Shown here: positions 44,106 through 52,852 of the stretch, piece by piece
Layout of the letters: every line of letters starts with the position of its first letter
Numbering within the stretch: the stretch's first letter is position 1
Origin: Metabacillus idriensis
Lineage (GTDB): Bacteria; Bacillota; Bacilli; Bacillales; Bacillaceae
Direction: 5' to 3'
NCBI RefSeq assembly: GCF_009674765.1
Contig: NZ_WKKF01000001.1
Location: 1,488,001-1,552,000 of the forward strand
DNA length: 64,000 nucleotides
Made by a program: the position numbers and the translations under genes
The notes under the pieces: generated by a model
The model's database searches: none
Told to the model about the DNA's origin: nothing
Seen by the model: only the letters and a program-made list of their open reading frames with translations

Positions 44106-45068
44106 TTATTGCCTCCCTAATCCAAAAAGAATCAAATAACCTGTCAAAAAAAGAATCCAGGCACTGTTCATAATGAGAATTGCCTTTTTTATATGGATAA
44201 AAGTCAAAGGTTCGAGCGGATCACCAAGCCTTGCCCGTTCTGAGACAATTCCGCCATATACATTCACACCGCCCAGCTGTATGCCGAGCAGTCCCGCAGT
44301 CATGGCTTCCGGCCAGCCGCCGTTAGGACTTGGATGCTTCGGTGCATCTTTTATCGTTACGGATAAGGCATGTATTCTTCTCATTTTTTTTATAAAAAAA
44401 CTGCCGGTCCACATACACCCTGCGCAGATACGGGCTGGAATCAAGTTGAGAAGATCATCAAGTCTTGCAGGTCCAAAGCCGAAGTCTATAAATCTTTCAT
44501 TCTTGTATCCGACCATCGAGTCGAGTGTATTGACTGCCCTGTATGCAAGGGCTAGCGGTGCACCGCCTATAATAGCAAAAAACAGCGGGGAAATGATGGC
44601 ATCAACCGTATTTTCTGCCACCGTTTCAACCGTTCCCCTGACAACTTCAGGTGAAGGAAGCTTGTCAGTATCTCTTCCCACTATAAACCCCAGTTTTTTC
44701 CGCGCTTCAGCAAGATCTCCTGACTTTAGAGGATGATAGACTTCCATTGCTGCATCCCTCAGCCCCTTAATGGCGATAGTTGTAGAAATAAGATAGATTT
44801 CAATGGCAATTCCAAGCAGATAAGAAATCGCATAAAGCAGTTTTAGCAGAAACAGAGAAATAATGAAAACAGAAAAAGGCAGAAACCCAGCAAGCATGAT
44901 GCCTTTAAGCTTTTTCCTGTCCCCTTTATTCCATGCTTTTTCAATTGTGCTGATAACCTTTCCGAAGAAGATGACAGGGTGCGGCAGCCATTTTGGATCT
45001 CCGATTACAAGATCAAGCAATACACTCAGCAAAATGAGCAGGGCAGTTCGCTCATCGAAAGACTGCAT
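44106..45068 (-). CDS. cbiB: Adenosylcobinamide-phosphate synthase
   Basis: 320 residues, membrane protein. Motifs DLVIGDPKWLPHPVIFFGK and ETVAENTVDAIISPLFFAIIGGAPLALAYRAVNTLDSMVGYKN are diagnostic. It couples aminopropanol phosphate to adenosylcobyric acid. The start overlaps btuD by 17 bases. Confidence 0.95.
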   Translation of the reverse strand: MQSFDERTALLILLSVLLDLVIGDPKWLPHPVIFFGKVISTIEKAWNKGDRKKLKGIMLAGFLPFSVFIISLFLLKLLYAISYLLGIAIEIYLISTTIAIKGLRDAAMEVYHPLKSGDLAEARKKLGFIVGRDTDKLPSPEVVRGTVETVAENTVDAIISPLFFAIIGGAPLALAYRAVNTLDSMVGYKNERFIDFGFGPARLDDLLNLIPARICAGCMWTGSFFIKKMRRIHALSVTIKDAPKHPSPNGGWPEAMTAGLLGIQLGGVNVYGGIVSERARLGDPLEPLTFIHIKKAILIMNSAWILFLTGYLILFGLGRQ

Positions 45069-46401
45069 GAGGAGTCTCCAGTCTTTTTAGAGCAGTCTGC
45101 AAGAGATCTTCGGCTGCTTCAAAGATCCGTTCTAGATCAGCCGGATTTTGCTGTTTTTTCTGAATGCCAACTACGATTTTTCCAAAGTTCTGCTCAGAAT
45201 GCCATTTGATAGCATTTATTTTTAATGCCAAATTAATTAAATGTGCGTCGTCTAAAGGTGCATCCGTCAAGATAGCGGCGTGCACTTTCCCCTCAAAAGG
45301 AGAATGAGATACTATGGCACAGAACGTAAAGCCGCTCTGATTTACGATAAACGAATTCTGATGCAGCTCTTTTTGCGGCAAGTTTTCATTTAAAGACCAG
45401 AGAATATAAGGCTGTTTGCTTGAGAAAAAGATGGAATCTCCGCTCTCTGGCAGTTCAGATTTTGAAAAAATCCACTGTCTGCTCCAGTGAAGACCTTTTC
45501 CGTCATCCCCTGCAGAAAGTGTTCTGAAAGGTTTCTGCATTTTTAAGTATGCTGACCTTTCTGTTTGCTGAATTTGGACAGCAGACAGGAGATTGACAGG
45601 TTTTTCTGCCATATATTCAGGAGAGAGAGAAATTTGCGTTTTTGAAACAGATGGATGAGAAGTGAAATTGAGCTTAACTTCATAGACATTTGAAAATGTG
45701 TTCTCGTTTTGCAGATGAAGGCTCTCATACTTCCCTTCCAGCTCTCCGTTCTTAAGCAATCCGATCGAATCTGCATAGAGTGATGCCAGATTCAGGTCGT
45801 GCAAAATGGCGAGGATGGTCAGATTCATGTCTTTCTGCAATTTTTTCAGTAATTCCAAAAGCTCTTTCGTATGCTTTACGTCTAAATGATTTGTTGGCTC
45901 ATCGAGCAGAAGCAGTTCCGGTTCCTGAGCCAGCGCTTTTGCAAGAAGCACTCTTTGTTTTTCTCCGCCGCTTAAGGAATGATAAGGGCGTTTGCGGTAT
46001 TCCCAGACGGAAGTCTGCTTCATGGCAGTTTCTGCCGCCTGCACGTCCGCCACCGTGTTTTCTTTAAAAAACAGCGCTTTTTGATAAGGATACCTGCCGA
46101 GCATGACAATCTCTTCAACTGAAAAATCAAGCCCTGCTTCGTTTTCCTGGGTCATAACGGCAGCTTTTTTAGCGAGTTCTCTTTGTGAATATGAACCTAG
46201 CGGCTTTGCACCTAGAAGGATTTCCCCATCATGTACGGGCAATGCCCCCATAATCAGCCGGATGATTGTTGTTTTTCCGCTGCCGTTAGGACCGATTAAA
46301 GCAAAAAAACGTCCTTGTTCGATGGAAAAAGATAGATCCTTGATGACCGCTTTTTTTCCGTCGTAACCTCCAGTCAGATTATTGACCTGCAGCATATGCA
46401 T
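45052..46401 (-). CDS. btuD: Cobalamin ABC transporter ATPase with C-terminal extension
   Basis: 449 residues, far longer than a plain BtuD (about 250). Residues 1-255 are a FecE/BtuD ATPase: Walker A GPNGSGKTT (37-45), signature LSGGEKQR (143-150), Walker B ELLLLDEPTNHLD. Residues 256-449 form an extra region ending FEAAEDLLQTALKRLETPHAVFR. B. subtilis YvrA has a similar length and place. The extension may be a diverged CbiZ-like (adenosylcobinamide amidohydrolase) domain, which fits cobinamide salvage. By eye the match is too weak to claim; KVHAAILTDAPLDDAHLINLA is its best conserved-looking stretch. Confidence 0.9.
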   Translation of the reverse strand: MHMLQVNNLTGGYDGKKAVIKDLSFSIEQGRFFALIGPNGSGKTTIIRLIMGALPVHDGEILLGAKPLGSYSQRELAKKAAVMTQENEAGLDFSVEEIVMLGRYPYQKALFFKENTVADVQAAETAMKQTSVWEYRKRPYHSLSGGEKQRVLLAKALAQEPELLLLDEPTNHLDVKHTKELLELLKKLQKDMNLTILAILHDLNLASLYADSIGLLKNGELEGKYESLHLQNENTFSNVYEVKLNFTSHPSVSKTQISLSPEYMAEKPVNLLSAVQIQQTERSAYLKMQKPFRTLSAGDDGKGLHWSRQWIFSKSELPESGDSIFFSSKQPYILWSLNENLPQKELHQNSFIVNQSGFTFCAIVSHSPFEGKVHAAILTDAPLDDAHLINLALKINAIKWHSEQNFGKIVVGIQKKQQNPADLERIFEAAEDLLQTALKRLETPHAVFR

Positions 46402-46412
46402 CCTTCCTTCCT

Positions 46413-47495
46413 TTATAGATGTGTCTTTTTCTGTTTTCGATTTTTGATTAACAATAAAGTGAATATAGGCGAACCGATCAGCGCTGTTACGACTCCTATT
46501 GGAAGTTCTTTAGGAGAGATAATGGACCTTGCGAGCAGATCGGCGAGGACAAGATACCCTCCTCCTATCAGCATAGAAAGCGGAAGAACATGACGGTGAT
46601 TCGCTCCGGCCAACAGACGGACGAGATGAGGAATAACGAGTCCTACAAAACCGATCGCTCCTGACACAGCTACAGCGCTTCCTGTTAAAATGGATGCCGC
46701 AATCAAGACAATGGTTTTCTTCTTTTTTACATTCATTCCTGAAAATTGCGCGGCCTGCTCACCCAGTGCCATGTTGTTCAGTTCACGATAATGGAAAAGA
46801 ATGATCGCAGCCCCAAGTATAAAGAATGGGACAATTAATTGAACGTGCCCCCATCCTCTCATCGCAACGCTTCCCATGATCCAATAGAGAATCTGACTGA
46901 TATCCTCACGCGGAATCAAGGCAATCAGCAGGGAAATAAACGCACTGATAAATGAAGAAATGATAATGCCTGCGAGGATAATGGTTTCATTTGTAAGCTT
47001 TCCGCTTGCCAAGTGAGTTAAAGCAAATACGATGAGCAGCGTCAACATTCCAAAGAGAACTGCGATGATCGGCAGGGTAAAACTGCCCAGAATTGTGATT
47101 TGAATTTGAAAAAAAATAATGATGACCGCTCCCAGAGAAGCTCCGGATGAAACGCCTATCGTATACGGATCAGCAAGCGGGTTCTGCAGCAATCCCTGAA
47201 ACGCAGCACCGGCAAGCGACAATGATGCTCCAACAAAAAAAGCGAGCAAAACTCTTGAGAACCGGATTTCCCAGATGATCATTTCTGTGCTCTTTTCTCC
47301 CTGAAACAGCTGAAGATGAAACAATTTGCCTGCAATGATGTTTAAAATATCAGGGACGGTAACATTTACCGCCCCCACAAAGACTCCTGATATCATGCTG
47401 ATGATGGCAAAGATTGCTGCAAATAAAATAAGAAACCGATGTTTATTTTTTGAAAACATCTGGATAAATGAGTTTTCCAAGCTCTTCAACTCCAT
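46413..47495 (-). CDS. btuC: Cobalamin ABC transporter permease (FecCD family)
   Basis: 360 residues, about ten helices. FecCD motifs: RLPR-region variant RFSRVLLAFFVGASLSLAGA, LLQNPLADPYTIGVSSGASLGA and GAIGFVGLVIPHLVRLLAG. The long start overlaps btuF by 53 bases; ATG 47459 (MFSKNKHRF) is an alternative close to the btuF stop. It forms the B12/cobinamide uptake channel with BtuD and BtuF. Confidence 0.94.
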   Translation of the reverse strand: MELKSLENSFIQMFSKNKHRFLILFAAIFAIISMISGVFVGAVNVTVPDILNIIAGKLFHLQLFQGEKSTEMIIWEIRFSRVLLAFFVGASLSLAGAAFQGLLQNPLADPYTIGVSSGASLGAVIIIFFQIQITILGSFTLPIIAVLFGMLTLLIVFALTHLASGKLTNETIILAGIIISSFISAFISLLIALIPREDISQILYWIMGSVAMRGWGHVQLIVPFFILGAAIILFHYRELNNMALGEQAAQFSGMNVKKKKTIVLIAASILTGSAVAVSGAIGFVGLVIPHLVRLLAGANHRHVLPLSMLIGGGYLVLADLLARSIISPKELPIGVVTALIGSPIFTLLLIKNRKQKKTHL

Positions 47496-48432
47496 CTGCT
47501 AACCGGGGTCCAGGACGGGTCACCATGTCGCTGTTTACGTCAAACACCTGTTTTGACTGAACAGCTTTTACTTCCTTCCAGCCGCTTCTGTTTAGAACTT
47601 GATCAGCTGGATTGTCGACGTAGTAGCCATATGTAGTGATGATGACATCCGGATTGCTGCTGACGATTTTCTCTTCGTCCATTTTTACCCAGCCTTCTTC
47701 AGCTGCTGCAACATTTTCAGCTCCAATCATTTCAAGCATTTCATTCATAAATGTTCCTTTACCTGTTGTGTAAATATCCGGCTGCGGTGAGACTTCAATC
47801 CAAACGCGTTTTTTGTCTTTAACAGCTTTTGCTTTTTCCTTGATGGTCTCAACTTTTGCATCCATATCTGCGATGATGCTGTCTGCTTTATCTATCGTTC
47901 CTGTTGCCTTCCCGACAGTGCGGATGGCAGTGTATACCTGATCAAACGAATTTTGAGAGCCGACAATAAACACTTTGATGCCTGCTGCTTCGAACTGTTT
48001 GATGATTTCACCATGATTTTGGGCATGGTAATCCTGCAGAAAAGCTACATCCGGCTGCAGGGCAATGATTTTCTCTGCATTTAAATCCTGTGCTCCTACT
48101 TTTTCCTTTTTTAAAGCTGCTTCAGGATAGTTATCATAATCGGAGACACCGACGATTTCCTTGTCAAGTCCAAGGGCAAAAAGCATTTCTGTCGTGCTAG
48201 GAAGCAGCGAAACAATTTTGTCCGGTTTTTCCTCTAGTGTTATTTCGTTCCCTGCATCATCTGCAACGGTTACCGGGAAAGCTTCCCCCTTTTTTTCAGC
48301 CTGCTGTGTTTGTTCCTGGCTCTTGCTCGCTTGCTGAGTCTGTTCTCCCTGTGTACATCCCGAAAGGATTCCTGCCAGTAAAAGCAGGATAAGGGCAATA
48401 CGATGAAAATAAGTGCCGAAAGATGTTTTCAT
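47443..48432 (-). CDS. btuF: Cobalamin-binding lipoprotein BtuF
   Basis: 329 residues. Lipobox ILSGC gives lipidated Cys26, followed by a Gln/Ser-rich linker. The helical-backbone binding fold shows PDKIVSLLPSTTEMLFALGL, VGVSDYDNYP and VKMDEEKIVSSNPDVIITTYG. It captures cobalamin or cobinamide outside the cell. AGGCGGAG precedes the ATG. Confidence 0.93.
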   Translation of the reverse strand: MKTSFGTYFHRIALILLLLAGILSGCTQGEQTQQASKSQEQTQQAEKKGEAFPVTVADDAGNEITLEEKPDKIVSLLPSTTEMLFALGLDKEIVGVSDYDNYPEAALKKEKVGAQDLNAEKIIALQPDVAFLQDYHAQNHGEIIKQFEAAGIKVFIVGSQNSFDQVYTAIRTVGKATGTIDKADSIIADMDAKVETIKEKAKAVKDKKRVWIEVSPQPDIYTTGKGTFMNEMLEMIGAENVAAAEEGWVKMDEEKIVSSNPDVIITTYGYYVDNPADQVLNRSGWKEVKAVQSKQVFDVNSDMVTRPGPRLADGVEELGKLIYPDVFKK

Positions 48433-48466
48433 TTTTTTCTCCGCCTTTTATGTCATTGTCTGTTTT

Positions 48467-49522
48467 TTATTTTATTGTACGTTCCTTTGATACACCTGCC
48501 GTATCAAATGTTGCCATTCCCTTCACCATTTCAGCGGCTGCTTCAACCAGCGGGTAGACAAGGACAGCTCCAGTTCCTTCGCCAAGCCTCATTCCCAAGG
48601 ACACAAGCGGCTTTTTCCCAAGTAAATTCAATACATGCAGATGTCCCGGTTCAACCGATAAATGACCTGCAATCATGTAATCACACACATGCCGATTTAA
48701 TTCAGAAGCAACGAGCGCAGCCGTTGTACATATAAATCCATCTAAAATAACCGGAATTTTTTTTGATGCCGCGTAAAGCATGGCGCCTGCCATCGCCCCG
48801 ATTTCAAAACCGCCTACCTTAGCAAGAACATCAATCGGGTCATTTGCGTCAGGCTTCAGCTTATTTAGAGCTTTTTGAATCACTTCTGCTTTATAAGCAA
48901 CCTGTTTTGACTCGATTCCTGTTCCTCTGCCAGTGAGCTCCTCAGGCTTTAATCCGCTCAGAGCAGCTGCAATGGCACTGCTTGAAGTTGTATTGCCAAT
49001 GCCCATTTCTCCGAGGATCAGGAGCTTAGCGCCATTTTTAATCATAGCTTCTGCCCGCTGCATTCCCACTTCCAGTGAGCGGACTGCCTCCCTTCTTGTC
49101 ATGGCAGGCTCTACCGCAAAGTTCTTTGTTCCATATGCGATCTTTTCAGAGCGGACACCGGGAATATCTGTTTTCACGCCTGTGTCCACAATTTCCAGCA
49201 ACCCATTTACCCGTTTTGTAAAAACGTTTATGGCTGCTCCTCCAGACAAAAAATTATTTACCATCTGAGCCGTTACCTCTTGAGGATAGGCAGAGACTCC
49301 TTCCTCTGTTACTCCATGGTCTGCAGCAAAAACGATGACACCTGGGGGGAAGACTTCAGGTTTTACTTTAGATGTGATTTCAGAAAGCTGCACAGCAATT
49401 TTTTCTATTTCTCCAAGGCTGTTCATTGGCTTTGTTAAGGAATGAATATAGGCTAAAGCTTCGAGCCCTTTTTGCTTGCTGACAGGTTCTATCGCATCTA
49501 TCTGCTGATAAATATCAATCAT
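48467..49522 (-). CDS. cobT: Nicotinate-nucleotide-dimethylbenzimidazole phosphoribosyltransferase
   Basis: 351 residues. FAADHGVTEEGVSAYPQEVTAQMV, GEMGIGNTTSSSAIAAAL and the catalytic Glu in GMRLGEGTGAVL are all present. It makes alpha-ribazole phosphate from the lower-ligand base. No base-synthesis gene such as bluB is seen in the window, so the base comes from elsewhere. It overlaps cobQ by 8 bases. Confidence 0.96.
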   Translation of the reverse strand: MIDIYQQIDAIEPVSKQKGLEALAYIHSLTKPMNSLGEIEKIAVQLSEITSKVKPEVFPPGVIVFAADHGVTEEGVSAYPQEVTAQMVNNFLSGGAAINVFTKRVNGLLEIVDTGVKTDIPGVRSEKIAYGTKNFAVEPAMTRREAVRSLEVGMQRAEAMIKNGAKLLILGEMGIGNTTSSSAIAAALSGLKPEELTGRGTGIESKQVAYKAEVIQKALNKLKPDANDPIDVLAKVGGFEIGAMAGAMLYAASKKIPVILDGFICTTAALVASELNRHVCDYMIAGHLSVEPGHLHVLNLLGKKPLVSLGMRLGEGTGAVLVYPLVEAAAEMVKGMATFDTAGVSKERTIK

Positions 49523-51065
49523 TTTGTTTCACCTCCTTTAAATAAAACGTTTTCATTGATTCATAGATCTTTTTCAAATCAACAGAGCCTCTGACGTGGG
49601 CAGCAAGTCTGTCATACTCGCTTTCTTTAAAAAAACGGAAGCGGAGCGAGCGCTCAATCGGTTCGAGCCTTTTTTTCTGACGCAGCTTGTTCAAATAAAT
49701 CCCTCTGAATTCATCATTATGAAAAACATCATGTAAATACGTGCCAAACACCTGTCCATCTCGAGCAGTACACCCTTCTTCGATTCCCGAAAGGACTGAA
49801 AAAGGATTCACTTTCTGTGTTGATGCTGTTTGTCCCATATGTATTTCATATCCGGATAAAGAAATTTTTTCAAAATCTTTTAATGAGCAATATCCCTCAG
49901 AACGGATGGTTTTCTTTTCAGAAAAGATCGTTGTACATACAGGGAAAATCCCAAGTCCAGTCAGTTCCTGATGATCTGATTCAACTCCGTGTGGATCCAT
50001 AACCTTTTCCCCGAGCATTTGAAAACCTCCGCAAATCCCTGCAAGTTGAATGCCTTTTTCATAAGCTGAGATTATTTTGTTATAGAGTCCTGTCTGTTTT
50101 AAAAACAGCAGGTCTTCAGCAGTATTTTTCGTTCCAGGCAAAATGATGAGATCCGGGTTTCCAAAATGCGCTGCTTTTTTAACAAAACGGATATTCACAT
50201 CAGGCTCAAGCCTTAACGGATCAATATCTGTAAAGTTTGATAATCTTGGGTAACTAAGAACCGCCACATCAAGCTCTGCATCGTGGTTGGTGCCGTTTGA
50301 ATACTGGCTTAAAACAAGAGAATCCTCCCCGTCTATTTCCAGGTCCGGCAAAAAGGGAACAACTCCAAGTACCGGAAGGCCTGTATATTTCTCAAACCAG
50401 TCCAGCCCAGGCTGCAGCAGAGAAAGATCGCCTCTGAATTTATTGATGATGACCCCGATAATCCGGTTCCGGTTCGCCTCGCTCAGCAGCTGCAGGGTTC
50501 CGACCAGGCTGGCAAAAACGCCTCCTTTGTCAATATCTCCGATTAAAATCACTGGAGCCTCTGCGATTGCTGCTACCCTCATGTTCACAAGCTCACGGTC
50601 ATTTAAATTCACTTCTGCAGGAGAACCTGCCCCTTCGATCACAATGACTTCGTATTTGTTTGACAGCTTCATCAGAGAATCCTTGATTGCCTGCAGCCCT
50701 AAATGATAAAAATCCTCTCTGTACTCGGTTGCCCTCATATTTGCATAGGGTTTCCCATGAAAAACCACCTGAGATTCCATGTCTTTTGATGGCTTGATCA
50801 AAATGGGATTCATATCAGTCGTGGCTTCTATTTGGGCAGCCTCAGCCTGAATTCCCTGAGCCCTTCCGATTTCCTTGCCATCACTCGTAATATAAGAATT
50901 CAAAGCCATATTTTGCGATTTAAACGGGGCTGTTTGATAGCCGTCCTGCCTGAATATCCGGCAGAGTGCTGTGACGAGCATACTTTTTCCTGCGTCAGAA
51001 TGAGTGCCCTGAATCATGAGTTTTAATGCTTTTTGTGCTTCAATATTCAATTCCATAAATAGCAT
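49515..51065 (-). CDS. cobQ: Adenosylcobyric acid synthase (glutamine-hydrolysing)
   Basis: 516 residues. The N-terminal ATP-dependent domain has IQGTHSDAGKSMLVTALCRIF, and the C-terminal glutamine amidotransferase domain has the triad Cys in GICGGFQMLG. It amidates adenosylcobyrinic acid a,c-diamide to adenosylcobyric acid. Its presence implies that the earlier corrin pathway exists elsewhere or that such intermediates are imported. The first residues overlap cobO by 26 bases; the start at MELNIEAQ is equally possible. Confidence 0.95.
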   Translation of the reverse strand: MLFMELNIEAQKALKLMIQGTHSDAGKSMLVTALCRIFRQDGYQTAPFKSQNMALNSYITSDGKEIGRAQGIQAEAAQIEATTDMNPILIKPSKDMESQVVFHGKPYANMRATEYREDFYHLGLQAIKDSLMKLSNKYEVIVIEGAGSPAEVNLNDRELVNMRVAAIAEAPVILIGDIDKGGVFASLVGTLQLLSEANRNRIIGVIINKFRGDLSLLQPGLDWFEKYTGLPVLGVVPFLPDLEIDGEDSLVLSQYSNGTNHDAELDVAVLSYPRLSNFTDIDPLRLEPDVNIRFVKKAAHFGNPDLIILPGTKNTAEDLLFLKQTGLYNKIISAYEKGIQLAGICGGFQMLGEKVMDPHGVESDHQELTGLGIFPVCTTIFSEKKTIRSEGYCSLKDFEKISLSGYEIHMGQTASTQKVNPFSVLSGIEEGCTARDGQVFGTYLHDVFHNDEFRGIYLNKLRQKKRLEPIERSLRFRFFKESEYDRLAAHVRGSVDLKKIYESMKTFYLKEVKQND

Positions 51066-51588
51066 CTACACCTTCTTCGTAGTAGTGCTTTTCCACATTG
51101 ATGACAGACACGAGATCCGCGATTTCTTTTATTTCTTCTTTTGCATCCCTTCCTGTCAGAACGATGTGAACGTGGTTCGGGCGGTTTTGAATCGTATGTA
51201 TGACATCCTCTATCGGCAGAACGTCATCAACCGGGAACTTCTGAATAGCTAGCGCATTATTGATTTCATCAAGAATGACAACTTCATACTTGCCGCTTTC
51301 TATCTTTTCTTTAGCTATACTCCAGGCTGATTTTAACGCTTTTCGGTGCACATCAGGTGTTTTTGTCCAAGTGAATCCGGCGCCAAGCTGATGGATCTCT
51401 GCACCGCTGAGTTTTTCAAGCACATTTTTTTCGCCATAGGTTCTTTCGGGTGATTTTATAAATTGAAGGATGGAGACTCTCATTTCTCTTCCGATTGCCC
51501 TGACAGCAAGACCGATGGCCGCTGTTGTTTTTCCTTTGCCATTGCCCGTAAAAATGAGCACTCTTCCTTTTTGATCATTTCCTGTCAT
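51040..51588 (-). CDS. cobO: Corrinoid adenosyltransferase, CobO/BtuR type
   Basis: 182 residues with the P-loop TGNGKGKTTAAIGLAVRA (about 14-31), IKSPERTYGE and LDEINNALA. It transfers the adenosyl group of ATP to Co(I) corrinoids. It is the first gene of the operon, directly downstream of the riboswitch terminator. GAGGAGATGCGGG precedes the ATG. Confidence 0.95.
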   Translation of the reverse strand: MTGNDQKGRVLIFTGNGKGKTTAAIGLAVRAIGREMRVSILQFIKSPERTYGEKNVLEKLSGAEIHQLGAGFTWTKTPDVHRKALKSAWSIAKEKIESGKYEVVILDEINNALAIQKFPVDDVLPIEDVIHTIQNRPNHVHIVLTGRDAKEEIKEIADLVSVINVEKHYYEEGVDAIYGIEY

Positions 51589-51618
51589 TCCCGCATCTCC
51601 TCTTTTTGTCTATAAACA

Positions 51619-51662
51619 TAAAAAAGACCTTGAACTGAATGGAAGTCAGTCAAGGCCTTTAA
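51619..51662 (-). terminator. Riboswitch-controlled terminator in the cob leader
   Basis: On the minus strand AAAGGCCTTGACTGA pairs with TCAGTTCAAGGTCTTT (small bulges), followed by a T-run, 30 bases before cobO. Corrinoid binding to the upstream aptamer should favour it. Confidence 0.88.
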
Positions 51663-51732
51663 TAAGCAAAAACATACAAACTAAGGGTACCTGACTTATT
51701 CTTCCCTCCGAAAAACAAGCAATCAATCTTTA

Positions 51733-51895
51733 AAAGCAGGTTTCCTGGCTTCACGCTTCATTTCCAGTTGAACCTTCCCAACTTAAAAAGTCAGTGGCAT
51801 CTCAACTGAATCTGCGCTTACAGTAGCGGGGGCTGCACCGGATTCTAACCGGTTTCCCTATTATCCTGATCTCATCAGGCACTTTTAAAGAATCA
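51733..51895 (-). ncRNA. Cobalamin riboswitch
   Basis: On the minus strand the leader carries the B12-box block AGCCCCCGCTACTGTAA, then GATGCCACTG, and GAAGCCAGGAAACCTGC, preceded by GGGAAACCGG and AATCCGGTGC. Order and spacing match the cobalamin riboswitch family. It lies between the PP-loop gene and cobO and should turn off the whole downstream operon when adenosylcobalamin is plentiful. Confidence 0.95.
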
Positions 51896-51966
51896 TATTT
51901 TTTGTTCATTGTAATCTATAAAACTGGATATGTCATCAAAATCTTTTTTCTGAAACGTCAGTCAGA

Positions 51967-52644
51967 CTATTTCACGATGAGGGTTAAACCTTCAAGCTCC
52001 AAACGAGTCGTAGTTTCCATTTGTGTTTTCTCGCCAAATGTCATCTGGATTCGCTTTTTGAATAATGGACCATCATACACAAAGGTATGATATTCCCCTG
52101 CCTCACCCATAGGACAGATAGGCATTGACTTCATTTTTTCTATTAGCTGCTGATCAATTTCCTTGCCAAGCCATGTTTTATCAAGCACATCATCCTGAGT
52201 TCTGATGATGACAGCTTTGTATCCGCTATTTACAAAAGCTTGAAGGGCGTGCGCTGCTTCCTTCTTCTCCATCCAGAGCGGATACAGTGCTTCTAACCCG
52301 GCAGAGTTCGCTGCATTCTCTCCCCAGCTGCGGTGTTCATCAAGATACAAATCTCCGAAAGCTGCACTTGTAAGATGATAGTTCTCCTTCAACTCTCTAA
52401 GTGAATCTATAAAACTTTGAGTATATCCTTTAAATGTGCATCTAATAAAATGCACAGGAATACCTAATGCTTCACTTTGTAATAGAATCGCTTCCATTTT
52501 CTCGCCATGTCCGAACGTTCTTTCCAGCTCCACTGGTACAGTGGTTACAAGACAGGCAATTTCATGGCCCTGGGCAATTAGCTTATGGAGTGCCATACAG
52601 CCATCTTTGCCGCCGCTCCATGATAGGGCAATCTTTTTCTTCAT
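51967..52644 (-). CDS. PP-loop ATPase of the diphthine-ammonia ligase family
   Basis: About 225 residues from ATG 52644 (MKKKIALSWSGGKDG), preceded by GCGGTGA; earlier in-frame starts lack an RBS. SGGKDGCMALHKLI is the PP-loop. AAFGDLYLDEHRSWGENAANSAGLEALYPLW and PMGEAGEYHTFVYDGP are the Dph6/COG2102 hallmarks. Bacteria have no diphthamide, so the true substrate is unknown. It lies directly upstream of the cobalamin riboswitch, on the same strand but before the aptamer. A corrinoid-related role is possible but only by position. Confidence 0.88.
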   Translation of the reverse strand: MKKKIALSWSGGKDGCMALHKLIAQGHEIACLVTTVPVELERTFGHGEKMEAILLQSEALGIPVHFIRCTFKGYTQSFIDSLRELKENYHLTSAAFGDLYLDEHRSWGENAANSAGLEALYPLWMEKKEAAHALQAFVNSGYKAVIIRTQDDVLDKTWLGKEIDQQLIEKMKSMPICPMGEAGEYHTFVYDGPLFKKRIQMTFGEKTQMETTTRLELEGLTLIVK

Positions 52645-52733
52645 TCGATTCACCGCTTTCATTCTTTTTATGTATGCTTTGCTTTTTTCCATTTTGATTA
52701 TGATTCAAAAGAAATCACAAGTCAAAAGAAATT

Positions 52734-52789
52734 GCCGTCTTAAATGATAAAGTTGTATTAATATACAATAAGTTGCTTCTTAAGACGGC
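52734..52789. repeat. Nested inverted repeat
   Basis: GCCGTCTTAA (52734-52743) and TTAAGACGGC (52780-52789) are perfect arms. Inside, TTGTATTAATATACAA (52753-52768) is a second dyad. It is flanked by T-rich sequence on both strands. It could be a composite terminator or a small palindromic element. Confidence 0.6.
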
Positions 52790-52800
52790 TATTTTTCTAT

Positions 52801-52838
52801 CAAAAAACACCAAAATGAATAATTATCCACTTCGGCGT
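52801..52838 (-). terminator. Terminator after the amidohydrolase gene
   Basis: On the minus strand ACGCCGAAGTG pairs along its whole length with CATTTTGGTGT (several G-U pairs), followed by six T. Confidence 0.8.
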
Positions 52839-52852
52839 CTCTTGCTTCTGAA

